Shown here: one piece after another, positions 12,351 through 23,029 of the stretch
Layout of the letters: each line of letters starts with the position of its first letter
Position numbering within the stretch: the stretch's first letter is position 1
DNA from: Fennellomyces sp. T-0311
Lineage: Eukaryota; Mucoromycota; Mucoromycetes; Mucorales; Lichtheimiaceae
DNA length: 64,000 nt
Assembly: GCA_025266875.1 (NCBI GenBank)
Contig: JALLLT010000087.1
Span: 1-64,000, forward strand
Reading direction: 5' to 3'
Notes under the pieces: generated by a model
What the model was told of the DNA's origin: nothing
The model's input: the letters and a program-made list of their open reading frames with translations, nothing else
The model's database searches: none
Made by a program: the position numbers and the translations under genes

Positions 12351-13174
12351 TGGCAATGAGGTAAGTGCTGTGTAGGAGAAGTATAGATGCCGATCTTTTG
12401 CAAGCATTTCCTGTCTCTATTTATACTCTTCTTTTTCTTTGCTTACGCCACTATGCCATAATACTAAAACGTGGATATACACCGCTTATTAACACATTTG
12501 CTTGGCGACATGTCTCTCTCTTTGTCCATGTAAATTGCTTTCTTGGCAACATTTGCTCTACGTGTTGCATTATCAAACAGCCACGTTTTTTCATGCAATT
12601 AATTTTCCCAATTTGGATTACAGTCTCCTTTCATAGTTGGCGGCATAAATAAACTTGCATTTGTCAACGGTGCCTGGACGCTCGAAATTACACACAGTCT
12701 TGGCTTTTTAAGTACGGACAAGTTTACGCACACAATGAGCTACTACATTGGACATGCATTCCCGCTGGCATCTTGTGGAATAGCCACACTACAGCATCTT
12801 TTTTTTTGCTGCCGGAGTAGAAATCGCGACAGTAGTTTAATAAAGTGCTCTCCTTTGAACTACATGGTTCATCTCAAACCAATGTAAAGATCGCCTGCCA
12901 TTTCATCCTTACTCTGCTGACATTGCCAAATGGCATTGCTGCTTCACTGTTTCACACGTTCCAAATTAGGCTTAAACGCTTGTACTTCATTTATTTTCGC
13001 TGACACATGATATCGGAATACCATTGCCGTTGGCTATGTTCCTTTTTTTTCTTGCTGTGACACCATCTACCGATATCAAAATCGCGGGTCCCCGCAGTTT
13101 CTCACGTACCCCCACTCCAGTTAAGATAATGCGCAGCTTTTAAAAGCAGAGCATTATCTTACCACTGCGCAGTG
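12351..13174. other. Non-coding right arm and terminus of element D
   Basis: No protein-like ORF. It carries the transposase promoter (minus strand). Near the end, at about 13124-13162, AAGATAATGC and GCATTATCTT form a hairpin-like inverted pair around CTTTTAAAAG, repeating the ATAATGC motif of the left terminus. The last bases are CACTGCGCAGTG. Confidence 0.6.
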
Positions 13175-14934
13175 GAAAGTGGTTGACTATACGTAAATGG
13201 TCTTGCATGACGTCGGGAAGAACCAGATCCCACAAGAGGTACATCAACACGTCAACTCTCTGTCTGCGCAGACCTGACATGTACACCTCCTTCAAATGGC
13301 GGTGCCAGGCCTCGACATAGTTGTTCGTGTTGATGTGGTGGTGGCCCTATTTGAGGTGAGTAACTTTAACATTCATTACATAAACTAAAGCTTACGCTAC
13401 GCCAGGCAGCACTCCACTTCTCGCGTTTATCGTGGTACTCGCGCTCATAGTACAGGTACAAGTTTGCGGTTTCCCACTCATCATCGTTATCAAGGCACCA
13501 CCAATTGAACTCGTCATGCATCATGTCGAAGTCAGCGGGGGTCTCGGCTTTCATCATGTTCATCAGCAACGAAAGAGCGTCTTCACGCATCTTCTTCTTC
13601 TCAGCCGTGGTCTTGCTTGGAGTGGAGGGCTTGGCGAGCAGCTTGGTAAGAATATTCTTCTTCCATGCTTTCAAGATATGCCAGTGACAGATAAGTATCC
13701 TGACGTTATCGTTGTAAGTCGAGCTATCGTCATTTACAGCATTGTATGCTTTGTTAATAGCAACAATCTCTGTATCAGAGTCATCGATCATGACACGTTC
13801 CGGTACGAAACCATGCTGATTCTTCAACCATTCCAACCAGAACGTGATCGGATATTGGGCTTGACTGTTTGTGATCATCCACGCCAATGGTTTGCCCTTT
13901 CCAGTTGTACTGCATCTCGACACAATTGTGTAGAGATAACAGTCCTTGCTCCTCGCGTCAACACACGTCTTATGAGTCGAGTCGAGGCTGATGACATGGC
14001 CATTGTTTTTCAACACCTGAATAATATGTAAGTTTGTATCTGAAAAGTATTCAAACTCTTCACATAGATACCTCCAACTGCCAGTCAGACATGAATGCGA
14101 CAAAGAACATTCCTTGTTCGTGCGTTTCAAGGTTTCTTGCCATGAAATGGCCTCTTTCCTGGCGCACTTTTTCACCCCATTTTTCAAGGCTGACCTCCAT
14201 GGAAGGATCCAAAAAGGATTGCCGTTGAAGATGCATTTTCATCGCATAGTAAACATGGTTATAGTTTACTTGCATTGCGAGGGGTAAGCTGCTGTAGTCT
14301 TCAGTATCCAAAATCCTGGTAAGGACTTCTTTATCGAGACGAAGCATATGCTTAATGTTTCTCCAGGTAAGATTCTTTTCCACTTGCTCTTGGATGAACA
14401 TTGTCACAGAACGAGGGAGTGTACCAGAGATGATATCTTGGTTGCTGCCAGGGATATGACCAGTGTGCTCACGATAGTAATCAATGCTGATCATATCCTT
14501 GTCACGACAATCCATTGTCACAAAGGCAATGAAATGTGCTTGGCAATTGCAACACATTGAGTTGTCTCCCCTAGGGTTACCTGCATGATTGCAAACATAT
14601 CGCTATACAAGCAAGTTATCTTACGGTTAAATAAATGCGTTAAGTGATGGATTCATTATTTTACTTCATTGAAGATATGTCCGGGCTTTCCTCTCGACCT
14701 TTTAGTAGGTGGCTCCTCGGAATAGCCGTTCGCAAGGTACTCTTCGTTTTTCACACGGCGGCGGTTGCTTGACTTCGTTCTGTTCAAGAACTTGACGCTA
14801 TAATGCGTTTCTTGAAGTTGGATCCACTGACAATAAAATGATCGTGCAACTTTAAGTTGGATCCGGGTGTTATCCTCAGGTCGTAGAGAAGGTTGATTGA
14901 TAATGGTGGTAGTGAGAAAGTTTTCGATAGTCAT
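13175..14934 (-). pseudogene. MULE-type transposase, 3'-truncated by element D
   Basis: A Mutator-like (MULE domain) transposase. Exons: 14934-14666, 14580-14073, 14016-13397, 13346-13175. Exon 1 has a basic patch (PPTKRSRGKPG). Exon 2 begins with a Cys/His cluster (MCCNCQAHF) and reads as an HTH-like region (GSNQDIISG). Exon 3 has the core: HVISLDSTHKT (first D), VMIDDSDTEI (second D), and CHWHILKAWKKN, the C..H signature of MULE proteins. Exon 4 starts HHHINTNNYVEAWHRHLKE and is cut at 13175 by the right end of element D, so the C-terminus, and any SWIM finger, is missing. The second MULE at 57354 shows what the full C-terminus looks like. Confidence 0.8.
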
Positions 14935-14955
14935 GTTTTCAGGAACAGATAAACA

Positions 14956-15343
14956 ATGATACAGTGGGAGTGTTTTCTCAAAGTCATAAAAAAAGTTAAG
15001 TCATTTGGCAGTCCTGGTGTGGAAAATTTATTGGCTCGTTATTTAGAATACCCCATCCAATGGAATACAGGCACACGATTCAAGTTTTGCGAAGGATGTA
15101 GCCAGGTGCTATATACAGCATCAAAAGCTGTCTCAAGATGTAAAGAAGGCACTAATGGTTATCTGTGGCGATTTATCTGCTGGCAGTGCCATCAAAATGG
15201 CGGAGGAAAATTATCCAGAAGTTGTGGTGAAGCGCAAGACTATCTACAACTACATTCAGCAACAGAAGAGTGTCTCTGGAGTGTCTACTGAGTTCGAGCC
15301 CCTAAACATCGGAAAAGATACCCTGCTGATTAAGCCCTTATGA
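14956..15343 (+). CDS. Small HTH-like ORF fragment, uncertain
   Basis: The frame ending at 15343 encodes QDVKKALMVICGDLSAGSAI, then MAEENYP and RKTIYNYIQQQKSVSG, which reads like a helix-turn-helix of the kind found at transposase N-termini. It is open upstream to about 15100. In another frame 14956-15291 is also open but looks less protein-like. It is divergent from the MULE gene, whose start is 14934. It may be the 5' exon of a lost transposase. I cannot assign a family. Confidence 0.25.
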
Positions 15344-15349
15344 AGGTTG

Positions 15350-15535
15350 CGGGGATTGAGTGAAGGTTGACAGGGTTTATAAACCTACCAAAACATTTAG
15401 CGGGGTTGAGAGAGGGTTGACAGGGTTTATAATCCTATCAAAATGTTGGCGGGGTTGAGAGAGGGTTGACAGGGTTTATAAACTTGCCAAAATGTTGGCG
15501 GGGTTGAGAGAGGGTTGAGAGCGTTTAAAATCGTG
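15350..15535 (+). repeat. Tandem repeat, about 50-bp unit, 3.5 copies
   Basis: The unit GCGGGGTTGAGAGAGGGTT, then GACAGGGTTTATAA and an A-rich part, repeats with 49-51 bp spacing and a few substitutions. It sits between the divergent start of the MULE gene region and the 3' end of the Plavaka gene. It could be a subterminal array of either element. Confidence 0.75.
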
Positions 15536-15654
15536 AACAGATTTTATCTACCTTGAATTGTGTTGAAGCGGGTTAAGCACCTTTATAAACAGTAACCAAG
15601 TATATGAATACGCAACGTTTTATAGGCAATAATATCAAATACTCTTAGGTAGAT
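15536..15654. other. Short intergenic gap downstream of the Plavaka stop
   Basis: Nothing recognisable besides the end of the tandem array; it would hold the 3' UTR of the Plavaka gene. Confidence 0.4.
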
Positions 15655-18247
15655 CTAGGCGTCATCATCTTCCGTGCCTACTTGCTTGGGATTATCGTAC
15701 TCCTTATTCCAGTGAACAAACTCTTTGCTTCTTTCATTGATATGTGGAAGTCGGCCTCTGCTGTTGCACCAGGAAAACCGATCCGAATCATGATTCAGTA
15801 AATACTTTCCATACATTGATCCCAGGACAGGATCAACGAAAGCATCTGAATCATAATCCGGAACGACATGGATTGTACGCTTTACCCGTTCGATTTGGCT
15901 TATAAACAGGCCTTTATACGTATCGTCAAGGTCAGGTGAAATAACCTCTAACCCAGTCTTGTGTGTTTCGCCCAAAGGACAGTATCGGCGTGCCAGTACC
16001 AGATCGTATTCTCTACCCCTGTACTTCGCCCGGAAGACCATGAGGACTTGGCCATACGACTCGTATATCTCTTTGTCGCTCCTGTCCTTGATGTTGGGAA
16101 ACTCAAATACCGCGAAATCTTTCCTTTCACGGCCATGGAACTGATCATGTGTTCTGATCTTGTCGATAATAACCTTGCCATTGCTGTCGCAGTCCTCTAC
16201 TATCAAGGTTTGATACACCTTGATCGTATCGTCGTCGAGCTGTGGTAAGTTGCGTAGTGCAACACGTGCGAAGTTGTTATCGATAGTGGTGTGGAAGAAG
16301 GAGCGAAAGATTATGGACAATCCATGGAAAGTGCCTTGCTGTGATAATACGGATACTTCTTTGGGATCTGTTTCTGATGCGAGCTTATATGACAGTTGGC
16401 TTCGTCTGGAAATGATCTTGGAAATTGTCGCTTTTGCGCGAAGCGATGTTGTAAGAGTACTTGATTGGTTTATGGCAACGTCAAAAAGTAGGTCCTTCTT
16501 TTGAATAAAGTTGGCCATTTGGGACAGCGAATCAAACCGACCGTTAGTTCGTTTTGCCAGCTTCTTTACATCGATAGTGTGTTGATGCTCGGAGCTGGTT
16601 GTGCTATAGCCTCTGATTATACCCCGAGATCGGATATCGTGGGCATACTTTTGAAGCATGTGATTTTTGGGGAAGTTCAAACCGGATGGAGAGTACTTTT
16701 GGAATATTGGTGTGATATTCAACAATAAGAAGAGGCAGGTAAGTGACGAGACTCAAGTAATGACTGATTTATTTCGTATGTTGAATCATCACTTTAAATA
16801 ATAAAAGCTTATTCTCGAGGGGTTGGATCATTGACATGGTTGTAAGGCACATGAACCGCTGTGGTAACCAGGGTTATGTGGGTTTCACTAAGATAGGCAA
16901 GGTTATTACGATGAACGCATGTCAAGACAGGGATGTGGCTGTAGATCGGAAAATTAAAGTAACCCGTTGTCAATAAGCAAACAAGGGTAAATGATGCATA
17001 AGCCATAATCATGTTGTGGATACAACAATTGGACTGTACTTATAGTATGCATCCAATGACTCCTCCATTTCAGTAAGACTATCCTCGGTATGTTCCTCGG
17101 CGGTGGTGTGCATTACGAAATCCAAGAAATGACGCAAGCAAAGTGCTGCTTGTAGCGGAATATAATCGTAACAGCAAGGTAAGATGATAGCCATATTGCT
17201 TCGCCATTCTGTATAAGTTGGATTTCGCAAAAAGCGTGGAAAAATGCCTTGGTTGAACCGACGATGATCTTTGTACTGAGGTATCATGGATGCTCGATTG
17301 TTAATTTCTTCAATGAGGGAAGCTCCTTTGGTACCATTCAGATCCATGATCAGTTTGTCGAGACAGTTGAGCAAGTGTTCGTATACACCGCCAAGCTGGT
17401 GCAAGTCATCCACAAGTAGTGAATCATGGAGATCAAAGAATGGTTGAGGAAGTTTCCAAAATGCGTTCTATCATATATAGTATAATGCCATGTTTAGCAA
17501 AAAAGTAAAATATCTACATTATTGATTGATAGTACCTGGATGTTATGCATTGAAATCTCCATAAATATTTCCTCATCTTCTTCATCTTCTTCTTTTTCTC
17601 CTTCGGTGCCGTGCAAAAGACCGTTTCCAAGTTTGTACAAATGTTCCATCTTGGATGACGTTCGTAGTTCCGCTGTACCGTTTTCGCGGTACTCGCTTGT
17701 CAGAACGAAGCAACGTGGGCAACCTCGGGCGGTATTTCCGCTTTTAACTAAGGCGAGAAGCGATCTAATATAATGTTTAATAAATATACATGCAAAGAGT
17801 CAGCGATACTTACTGTTCTTGGTAATCTGCGGAATACGCTGCCAACGCGGGGATACATTTGTATACTTTTTGATCTGGCCCTTGCATCTTGAAGATGTCG
17901 AACTTTCGAAAAGGTGCCATGACGAGACTAATACAGTAATGGAAGATCGCCTTTTTTGCTAATGGAAACCATTTCTTATTTGACAACCTCTTGCTTTCAA
18001 TAACCGGCAAATATGCTAGTAAGCGAGTACCGTGCAACGTATCTTTGGTTCTATACTTAAAAGGAGTGTTTGCTACGTAGCCATAAAATGCTTAGCCGTT
18101 ACACATTAACCATATTTATGCCATATGTTACTACTAACCTAGCTTCAAGTATATCGGCCACGCACTATTTCTCAGGTTGCCGGTAATTACTGTTTTGTCT
18201 GAAGCAAGCATAAGACCAAGAATAACGCATCCCTCCTTTGATATCTT
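15655..18247 (-). pseudogene. Plavaka-type transposase, 5'-truncated and split by a solo LTR
   Basis: The protein follows the Plavaka transposases of fungi. Exons: 18247-18139, 18072-17814, 17764-17536, 17467-17028, then 16710-15655 beyond a solo LTR. Recognisable pieces in order: GLMLASDKTVITG with SAWPIYLKL (first D), LLAYLPVIESKRL, FHYCISLVMAPF, ALAAYSADYQEQ, RGCPRCFVLTSEY, NAFWKLPQPFFDL, VDDLHQLGGVYEHL (second D), LDFVMHTTAEEHTEDSL, PKNHMLQKYAHDIRSRG, TTSSEHQHTIDVKKL (candidate E). The acceptor before 18247 is followed upstream by the TIR element at 18281, so the N-terminal half is missing. The solo LTR falls within KYSPI | PKYSP. It is dead but recently intact: no other frameshift is needed. 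Confidence 0.8.
16711..17027. repeat. Solo LTR of the chromovirus F family (317 bp)
   Basis: It starts TGTGATATTC and ends GGATACAACA. It is nearly identical to the two LTRs of element F (26348-26664 and 31763-32079). It is flanked by the direct duplication ATTGG (16706-16710 and 17028-17032). No internal region is present, so this is a recombination scar inside the Plavaka transposase. Confidence 0.95.
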
Positions 18248-18295
18248 CTATGGACGAACATTAACCGCGTTAATACGTATCACCATAGGAAATGG

Positions 18296-18480
18296 ATACC
18301 CTAATTTTCCCCAAAAAACCCCCAAAAAACCCAAAACCCGAAAAAACACGAAAAGGTCATTTTAGGTATTTTTTAGGGTCAGATAAACCCTAAAAAACCC
18401 TAAAAAACCCTAACAGACCACCAAAGATCCCTACCAATTTCCAGTAGTAGGCTATATTTTCAGGTTTTTTAGGGTTTGTA
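18296..18480. repeat. Degenerate telomere-like CCCTAA/CCCTAAAA tracts
   Basis: The stretch contains CCCTAATTTT, CCCCAAAAAAC, three copies of the CCCTAAAAAA type, CCCTAACAG and, in the opposite orientation, TTTTTTAGGGT. A matching TTTTAGGGTTT lies at the other end (20290-20300). TTAGGG is the usual fungal telomere unit. The spacing here is irregular, so this is not a true telomere array. Confidence 0.6.
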
Positions 18481-18649
18481 TTTACATACGTTTATCACGC
18501 CTTACTCTTCGTTATATATTAGATAATAGCTGTTTTATTTCATACGGGTTAATGACATGGATATCTAGCTAATGATGAATCGCAGCTTTTCTTTCCAATT
18601 TATATTAGCAACTAAATTATCTACATAAAAGAAGTTATCCTAGTGGTGT

Positions 18650-20154
18650 CAATTAGTAATTCTCCTTTGTGATCTACTTCGGCATGTAGGCTGTCTCTTT
18701 CGCTTCAACGGTCGCTCATCTTCATCATTGTCCGAGTTATCATTCCTCTGTGCTCCATTGCTACCATTAACATCACCTTCCGTTCTGCGAGTAGCACCAC
18801 TCGTTACTACGCCCCCACTGGCACTTCTCTGTTTGGTGGACCTTCTCGTCTTAGGGCTGTTACTCATGGCGCCCTCCGCTGATTAGTTGATCTTCCTGAA
18901 ATAACTATTACGAATGATTTATAGCGTTGTATATAAAATAAAGCTTACCGGCATTGCTCATCTTGCTTTTGGTGCAATTACAGGCTCTGGCATTTGTAAT
19001 GGCGTTGGAAAGAATTTGAGGCAATGGTATCGTATCATTGTCTTCATCGCTGTCTGTCCAAGATCTATCTTCAGATGCATCACAGTTGGGCGTATTTTCC
19101 AAGGATGTACTAAAATGGGAAGAGTATCCAGGTGTTGAGTCTAGCCATTCAAATACCTACGGCGTAGGAGAATGCATCGACGGATCATTAGCATTGGTTG
19201 ATACTGCACCTGCTGCTTGCACTTGATAGCCCTCGTCTACAGAATGTGACCATTGACCATGGTTGCGCACTTGATATATAGCTATAGAAGAATTATTTAT
19301 GTCACTAGTACGTACCGTTAACACTAAACAATTGCTTGCTGGAACTGCAGCTGAAGAAGGTTCGTTGGTTGTATCGATGCTACTGCTGCTCTGTAGTGGT
19401 TCTCTTGTGCGTGCTTGCTCAGATTGTTGGTTCGGAGCAGTGGTGCCCACATCAAGAGCAGTGCGTGCCAGGGCCTCTTTGGCTGTAGCAACAACAAGGC
19501 ACATGCACAATGTCATTAGCAAAGCGCTTACCTTTATTCTTCGATAACCCACCGTTTGCGTTGTCCCTGAGATAGTTCGTCTTTTTATCTCAGCAGTGTT
19601 GCAAGATAATACGTGCCGCCCAATGGTTTTGACACGCCGCGAGAGGTGCAAATGCTGCGCGCCGTTGTTCCAAAGTCGTGCAAGCTTGGCCAACAAGGTC
19701 ATTTATAGCGTTCCAGTGGGTTGCAGTAGGATCAACTCTTCCATTGTTGAGAAGCTTAGAAATAAGCACTTGAGCTCTCCCCCAAACATTGTCTTCCATT
19801 AAACCAGCATCGAAGTCGCTCATGTCCAAGCTGTGTGCATGTGCGATTCCGAAGCAAAGCTGGTTGATCTCCTTCCAACAGAACTTGGTTGTCGAACGAC
19901 GCGGTATGCTTGAGGTTAGTTTAGTATTAGCGGTGCTGCCATTAAGCCTTTGACACACAAGCTTGCTTTCAAGTGCTTCCACGGAAGCTCTGAGCAAACT
20001 GACTTCTTTCGCGAGCACTCCAATTTAATGCGTTGTTTACGTAGAGAGCGTTATCAGTGCTTGTAACTGGCTCCAGAATTTTTGACAGGATTTCTGAATC
20101 GGTTTGTGTTATTGTGAGTAAAATAAAACTAAAGAGAAAAGCCAAGAAAAGCAA
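18650..20154 (-). CDS. Unrecognised multi-exon nuclear-type protein inside the TIR element
   Basis: Product unknown. Open stretches on the minus strand connected by plausible introns: about 20030-19590 (a coiled coil KEVSLLRASVEALESKL, then a folded-looking domain with WKEINQLCFGIAHAH and HWNAINDLVGQACTTLEQ), about 19510-19310 (Ser/Thr/Gln-rich linker), 19267-19157 (YQVRNHGQWSHSVDEGYQVQ), about 19110-18950 (acidic, SEDRSWTDSDEDNDT) and 18867-18649 (Ser-rich, then an acidic run and basic RPLKRKRQPTCRSRSQRR, a likely nuclear signal). The 5' exon is not certain; an ORF at 20154-19969 precedes. The layout (coiled coil, linker, basic tail) recalls the companion proteins of the tnp2 elements, but no sequence similarity is visible. 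Confidence 0.35.
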
Positions 20155-20315
20155 AACGCGTAAAACAAAGCAGTGCGCAGCATCATCTAACCCCGACTAT
20201 GTAGCATGGTAGAATAGCTCTGTACCATTTACAGCGGAGCTCCGAACGACCAAACCCCAATCAGGGTTTTCCACTATGTAAGTTGGGTATTTTAGGGTTT
20301 CAATTTCCTATGGTG

Positions 20316-20834
20316 CACAGTAGCACCCTCTTCGTCGCCATCATTCACAACGACTCCCTGCTCTACGTCATGACCGTCATCGATTGGAATTGCTCGATGA
20401 AGGGAAGGGAGCAAGGGACCTTCCGACAGCCGACCGTCCAAACCATAACCAACCATCGGCATCGCAACAGCCAGTCCAACACGATCGGTCACTTGACATT
20501 CTGTCAAGTATTGAATATGCCATTTGGACAATGAGGTATTGGCCAAGTATTTGTGGATGTTGCCACAGCAGTTCTGTTTGCGATCATGCTTGCACTGCCC
20601 GCACACAGCCAAGCCATCACCCTCATCGTGGAAGCCATGGCATGCCTTACCAAGACAGTAGCAACGACAGCAAACATTCAATGGACGGATCAAGGCCGGA
20701 TAGTCGACCACACGTGACGAAGGAGCCCCAAAACGAAAAGCAGAACGAACATCACCCACGTTCAGTTGGGATTGGTAACGTACAGGCATGGTATCATAGG
20801 CGACGAGGGCAAGTTGCGCGCGGACGTTGGACAT
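20316..20834 (-). pseudogene. Cys-rich ORF of unknown function, cut at its 3' end
   Basis: It starts MSNVRAQLALVAYDTMP at 20834 and runs into the right end of the TIR element at 20315. The middle has a clustered Cys/His pattern (CCRCYCLGKACHGFH ... CGQCKHDRKQNCCGNIHK), likely a zinc-binding module. The remainder is low in recognisable features. No family is assigned. An LTR-like sequence lies 300 bp upstream (21131-21290). Confidence 0.35.
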
Positions 20835-21130
20835 GATAGTTGAAAATAATCGGCGTTAGCGGAAAAACAAGGAAGAAACAACAACATCAACACGCACACA
20901 CACACAAACCCCAGTCGACCGGAGTTACACATGAAACACGAACACATACACATACTTTCTTATACTTTCTTATTGTTACCTTATTCATTTTTCTTTTGCA
21001 CCTTATATTTTGACAGCTCTCTTGTGAAACACACCTTTGTAGAAATTCTAACACCTTTTCCCCCTTATCCAAATTACCCCTTTGTCTTGTTCCCCTTATA
21101 TCACTATTGTCTCGATCAAGAAGGGGAGAA

Positions 21131-21290
21131 TGTTACCTACTGGTAACGTTGTAGTACAAGTTGTTAAGGCTCAGCCCTATATAATTAGGCGCTGCAGCCA
21201 GATTTAATAAAGAACAATCTCTTTCTCTTCAGCTGTATCACATTTGACCCTAAGAACTGGGACCCTTACAGATTCAGTCTGTAACAGTTT
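21131..21290 (+). repeat. Small LTR-like sequence (about 160 bp)
   Basis: It runs from TGTTACCTACTGG to AGTCTGTAACA, with short inverted ends TGTTAC/GTAACA, an internal TATA-like CCTATATAAT and AATAAAG downstream. Upstream is the purine-rich GAAGGGGAGAA, as expected for a polypurine tract before a 3' LTR (a copia-like arrangement). No reverse transcriptase is nearby and no direct duplication is visible. Confidence 0.45.
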
Positions 21291-21302
21291 TCGGTCTTTC
21301 CT

Positions 21303-23029
21303 TTCGTGGATCTTGATGAAATTGCAGATCTCGGTCCTCCTAAGCCATATAATCCGACGGACATTATGCTGGTATTAAGCACTGTCCGCCACTCTCAAAA
21401 CACGTATCAAGGCCGCAAAGAAGCAAGCAAAATTGCAAGACACTTTGCTTGATGCGATCCGACCTATGCTGGCAAACAAATGAGCAGCCCAGTTCATTTT
21501 TCAATGACTTCATATTATCAAAGGCCTCACCATTAATACAGCAACTTTTCTTTCATTCGGTAACACGCACGTACATATGTAACGTCTGCGGCAATACTTT
21601 CAGTGAAGACGCCATTACTTCATCCATTGATCACTGTGATGAGATGTTAACGACAGATGGCCCATCAGCTTTCACCACACAGTTTGCATACTTTACCCTA
21701 TCCTCACCCAGGCATGTGAACTGCCGTTCGGAAACTTGCAGTAACACGCAGGCGACATCGTGTGAAACTGTTACGCGCTACTCTCCTTTCCTCATTGTGG
21801 AACCTCATAGCTGGACCAACGACCAAACGAAACGTATAGAGAGTTCATATTTTCTGTACAAGCTGCAATTTGAAAATGCTCAGTACACCAAGTGTGCACA
21901 AATATATGGCACAAGCCATCGCGGTGACCATTTCTATACAGTGGCGACGATACTTCATGGAGGAAAGCAAGTTCTTGGGAAAGTCGACAATTTGGCCAAG
22001 TCGAAGGAGATAGAAGTGCTTAGCGCCGATCCTGAGGAATTCGATAAGCTGCTTACAATGACCAATTTGACTGTTCTGGTCTGGTATAAACTAGACAGCA
22101 TAGAACTAGTCCAAAAGCCCAAACGTATAGTCCATGAAAATGGTATCAAATTGAGTGAAATACTTCAACCCACCGGCGCAGTTACTCAAGGAACAAGTAT
22201 GTTTACCTAGCTTATTAGCTTTTTTTAGCTAATCAATTACTATACGTATGTAGCTATAACTTGCCCTTTTTGCCATCAAGTTTTTCAAAAGCCTCATCCA
22301 ACCGAGGTGCTAGAAGGCCTGTTTGCTACAGTAGATCAAGATCCAGAAAAGGCTAGACGCATGTTCACTTACACCCAAAGGGAACAATTCTGTCGACGCC
22401 ACCGCATTGAAACGATATGCAAGCCTCTTGCGGAAGAGCGATCATACCCACTTGTACTTGATCTTCAAGTTCTTAGAAGAAGGATCCAGAAACTGAGACC
22501 GGACCTTGATGATATCATTCAAGGGGGATATAGTCTTTCCGTGAAGAAGTGATCGAAAAGTATCAAAAACTCGGTAAGCGTTGTGCAAAAAGTCCTATGA
22601 CATTATATATGGAAATTGACAATTATATGGTAATGTGTGATTTGTATATAAGTTTTGAATATTCGACTTACTGTTTAACTTACATATGACATACAGCCAG
22701 GATACTATGGCGCGTTAGGAGGAAGCGTCATCCTTGATACTCTCCATGAAATGTATATTCCGATGCTAATGGGGCCAGAATACCACGAGCTTGTTTCTCC
22801 TCTGGCTGGTCAGGAGTTCGTCCAACAAGTCCTTTTCCAAGAGGTCGGCGTACTGTTGATTCAGAACGACCTGACTGAGCGTATACGGAATGGGCAACTA
22901 AACGAATATGATGAGCTCTGCGCGGTTGACAAAATGAGACCAGCGGAACTGTACCAGCATGCCCGAGCAATTATGAAAACTAGCCACAGCTACGGCAGTA
23001 TTATGTTCCCAGCGCCTTCGGATGATTAA
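21303..23029 (+). pseudogene. USP-like region fused to an RTC4-like domain, frameshifted
   Basis: Exon 1 (clear from 21449 to 22196) encodes SFFNDFILSKAS, YICNVCGNTFS, a second Cys pair (CRSETCSN), FLIVEPHSW, and GTSHRGDHFYTVATI ... VLVWYKLD. This resembles the C-terminal part of a ubiquitin-specific protease fold (Cys pairs, then a His box), but the N-terminal catalytic Cys box is absent. Intron 22197-22253 follows. Exon 2 begins ITCPFCHQVF and contains FCRRHRIETICKPLAEE and LRPDLDDII. A one-base shift near 22535 leads to FREEVIEKYQKL. Intron 22574-22696 follows, then exon 3: PGYYGALGGSVI, SPLAGQEFVQQVLFQEVGVL and SHSYGSIMFP, typical of the RTC4-like C-terminal domain. The 5' end abuts the small LTR. 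The RTC4 call is firm; the USP call is tentative. Confidence 0.65.

Larger units (their letters stand above)
6903..13174. mobile_element. Complete tnp2-type (CACTA/CMC) DNA transposon D, 6272 bp
   Basis: The left terminus reads CACTGGGAGTAG, then CAAAGATAATGC. The right terminus, read inward on the minus strand, is CACTGCGCAGTGG then TAAGATAATGC; the two share CACTG and AAGATAATGC at the same spacing. Inside are a companion gene (8087-9246, plus) and the transposase (12350-9306, minus), both uninterrupted. The distance from gene start to element end matches element E (about 1.2 kb on the companion side and 0.8 kb on the transposase side). Left flank is transposase B; right flank is MULE transposase exon 4. 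No 3-bp duplication joins the flanks (CAG versus GAA), so one side has been rearranged. A second, identical left end occurs at 60502. Confidence 0.85.
18281..20315. mobile_element. TIR-bounded 2035-bp element without a recognisable transposase
   Basis: Left end CACCATAGGAAATGGATACC and the reverse complement of the right end, CACCATAGGAAATTGAAACC, continue into CCCTAA-like sequence; 27 of 33 bases agree. Inside is a multi-exon gene on the minus strand (18650-20154). The element lies in an intron of the truncated Plavaka transposase on its left and abuts a Cys-rich ORF on its right. I see no clear target duplication. It may be non-autonomous, or it may carry an unrecognised mobility gene. Confidence 0.55.

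Noticed and set aside
13432..14031. 199-codon open frame on the plus strand
   Set aside because: Antisense to the MULE core that carries the D and C..H motifs.
15350..15535. CRISPR-like array
   Set aside because: Repeats are directly tandem without unique spacers, and the context is eukaryotic.
16809..17012. 67-codon ORF repeated at 26446 and 31861
   Set aside because: It lies inside the LTR of the chromovirus F family, and its recurrence simply follows the LTR copies.
18296..18480. True internal telomere array
   Set aside because: Units vary in length and spacing and continue into the terminal repeats of the TIR element; no regular TTAGGG run.
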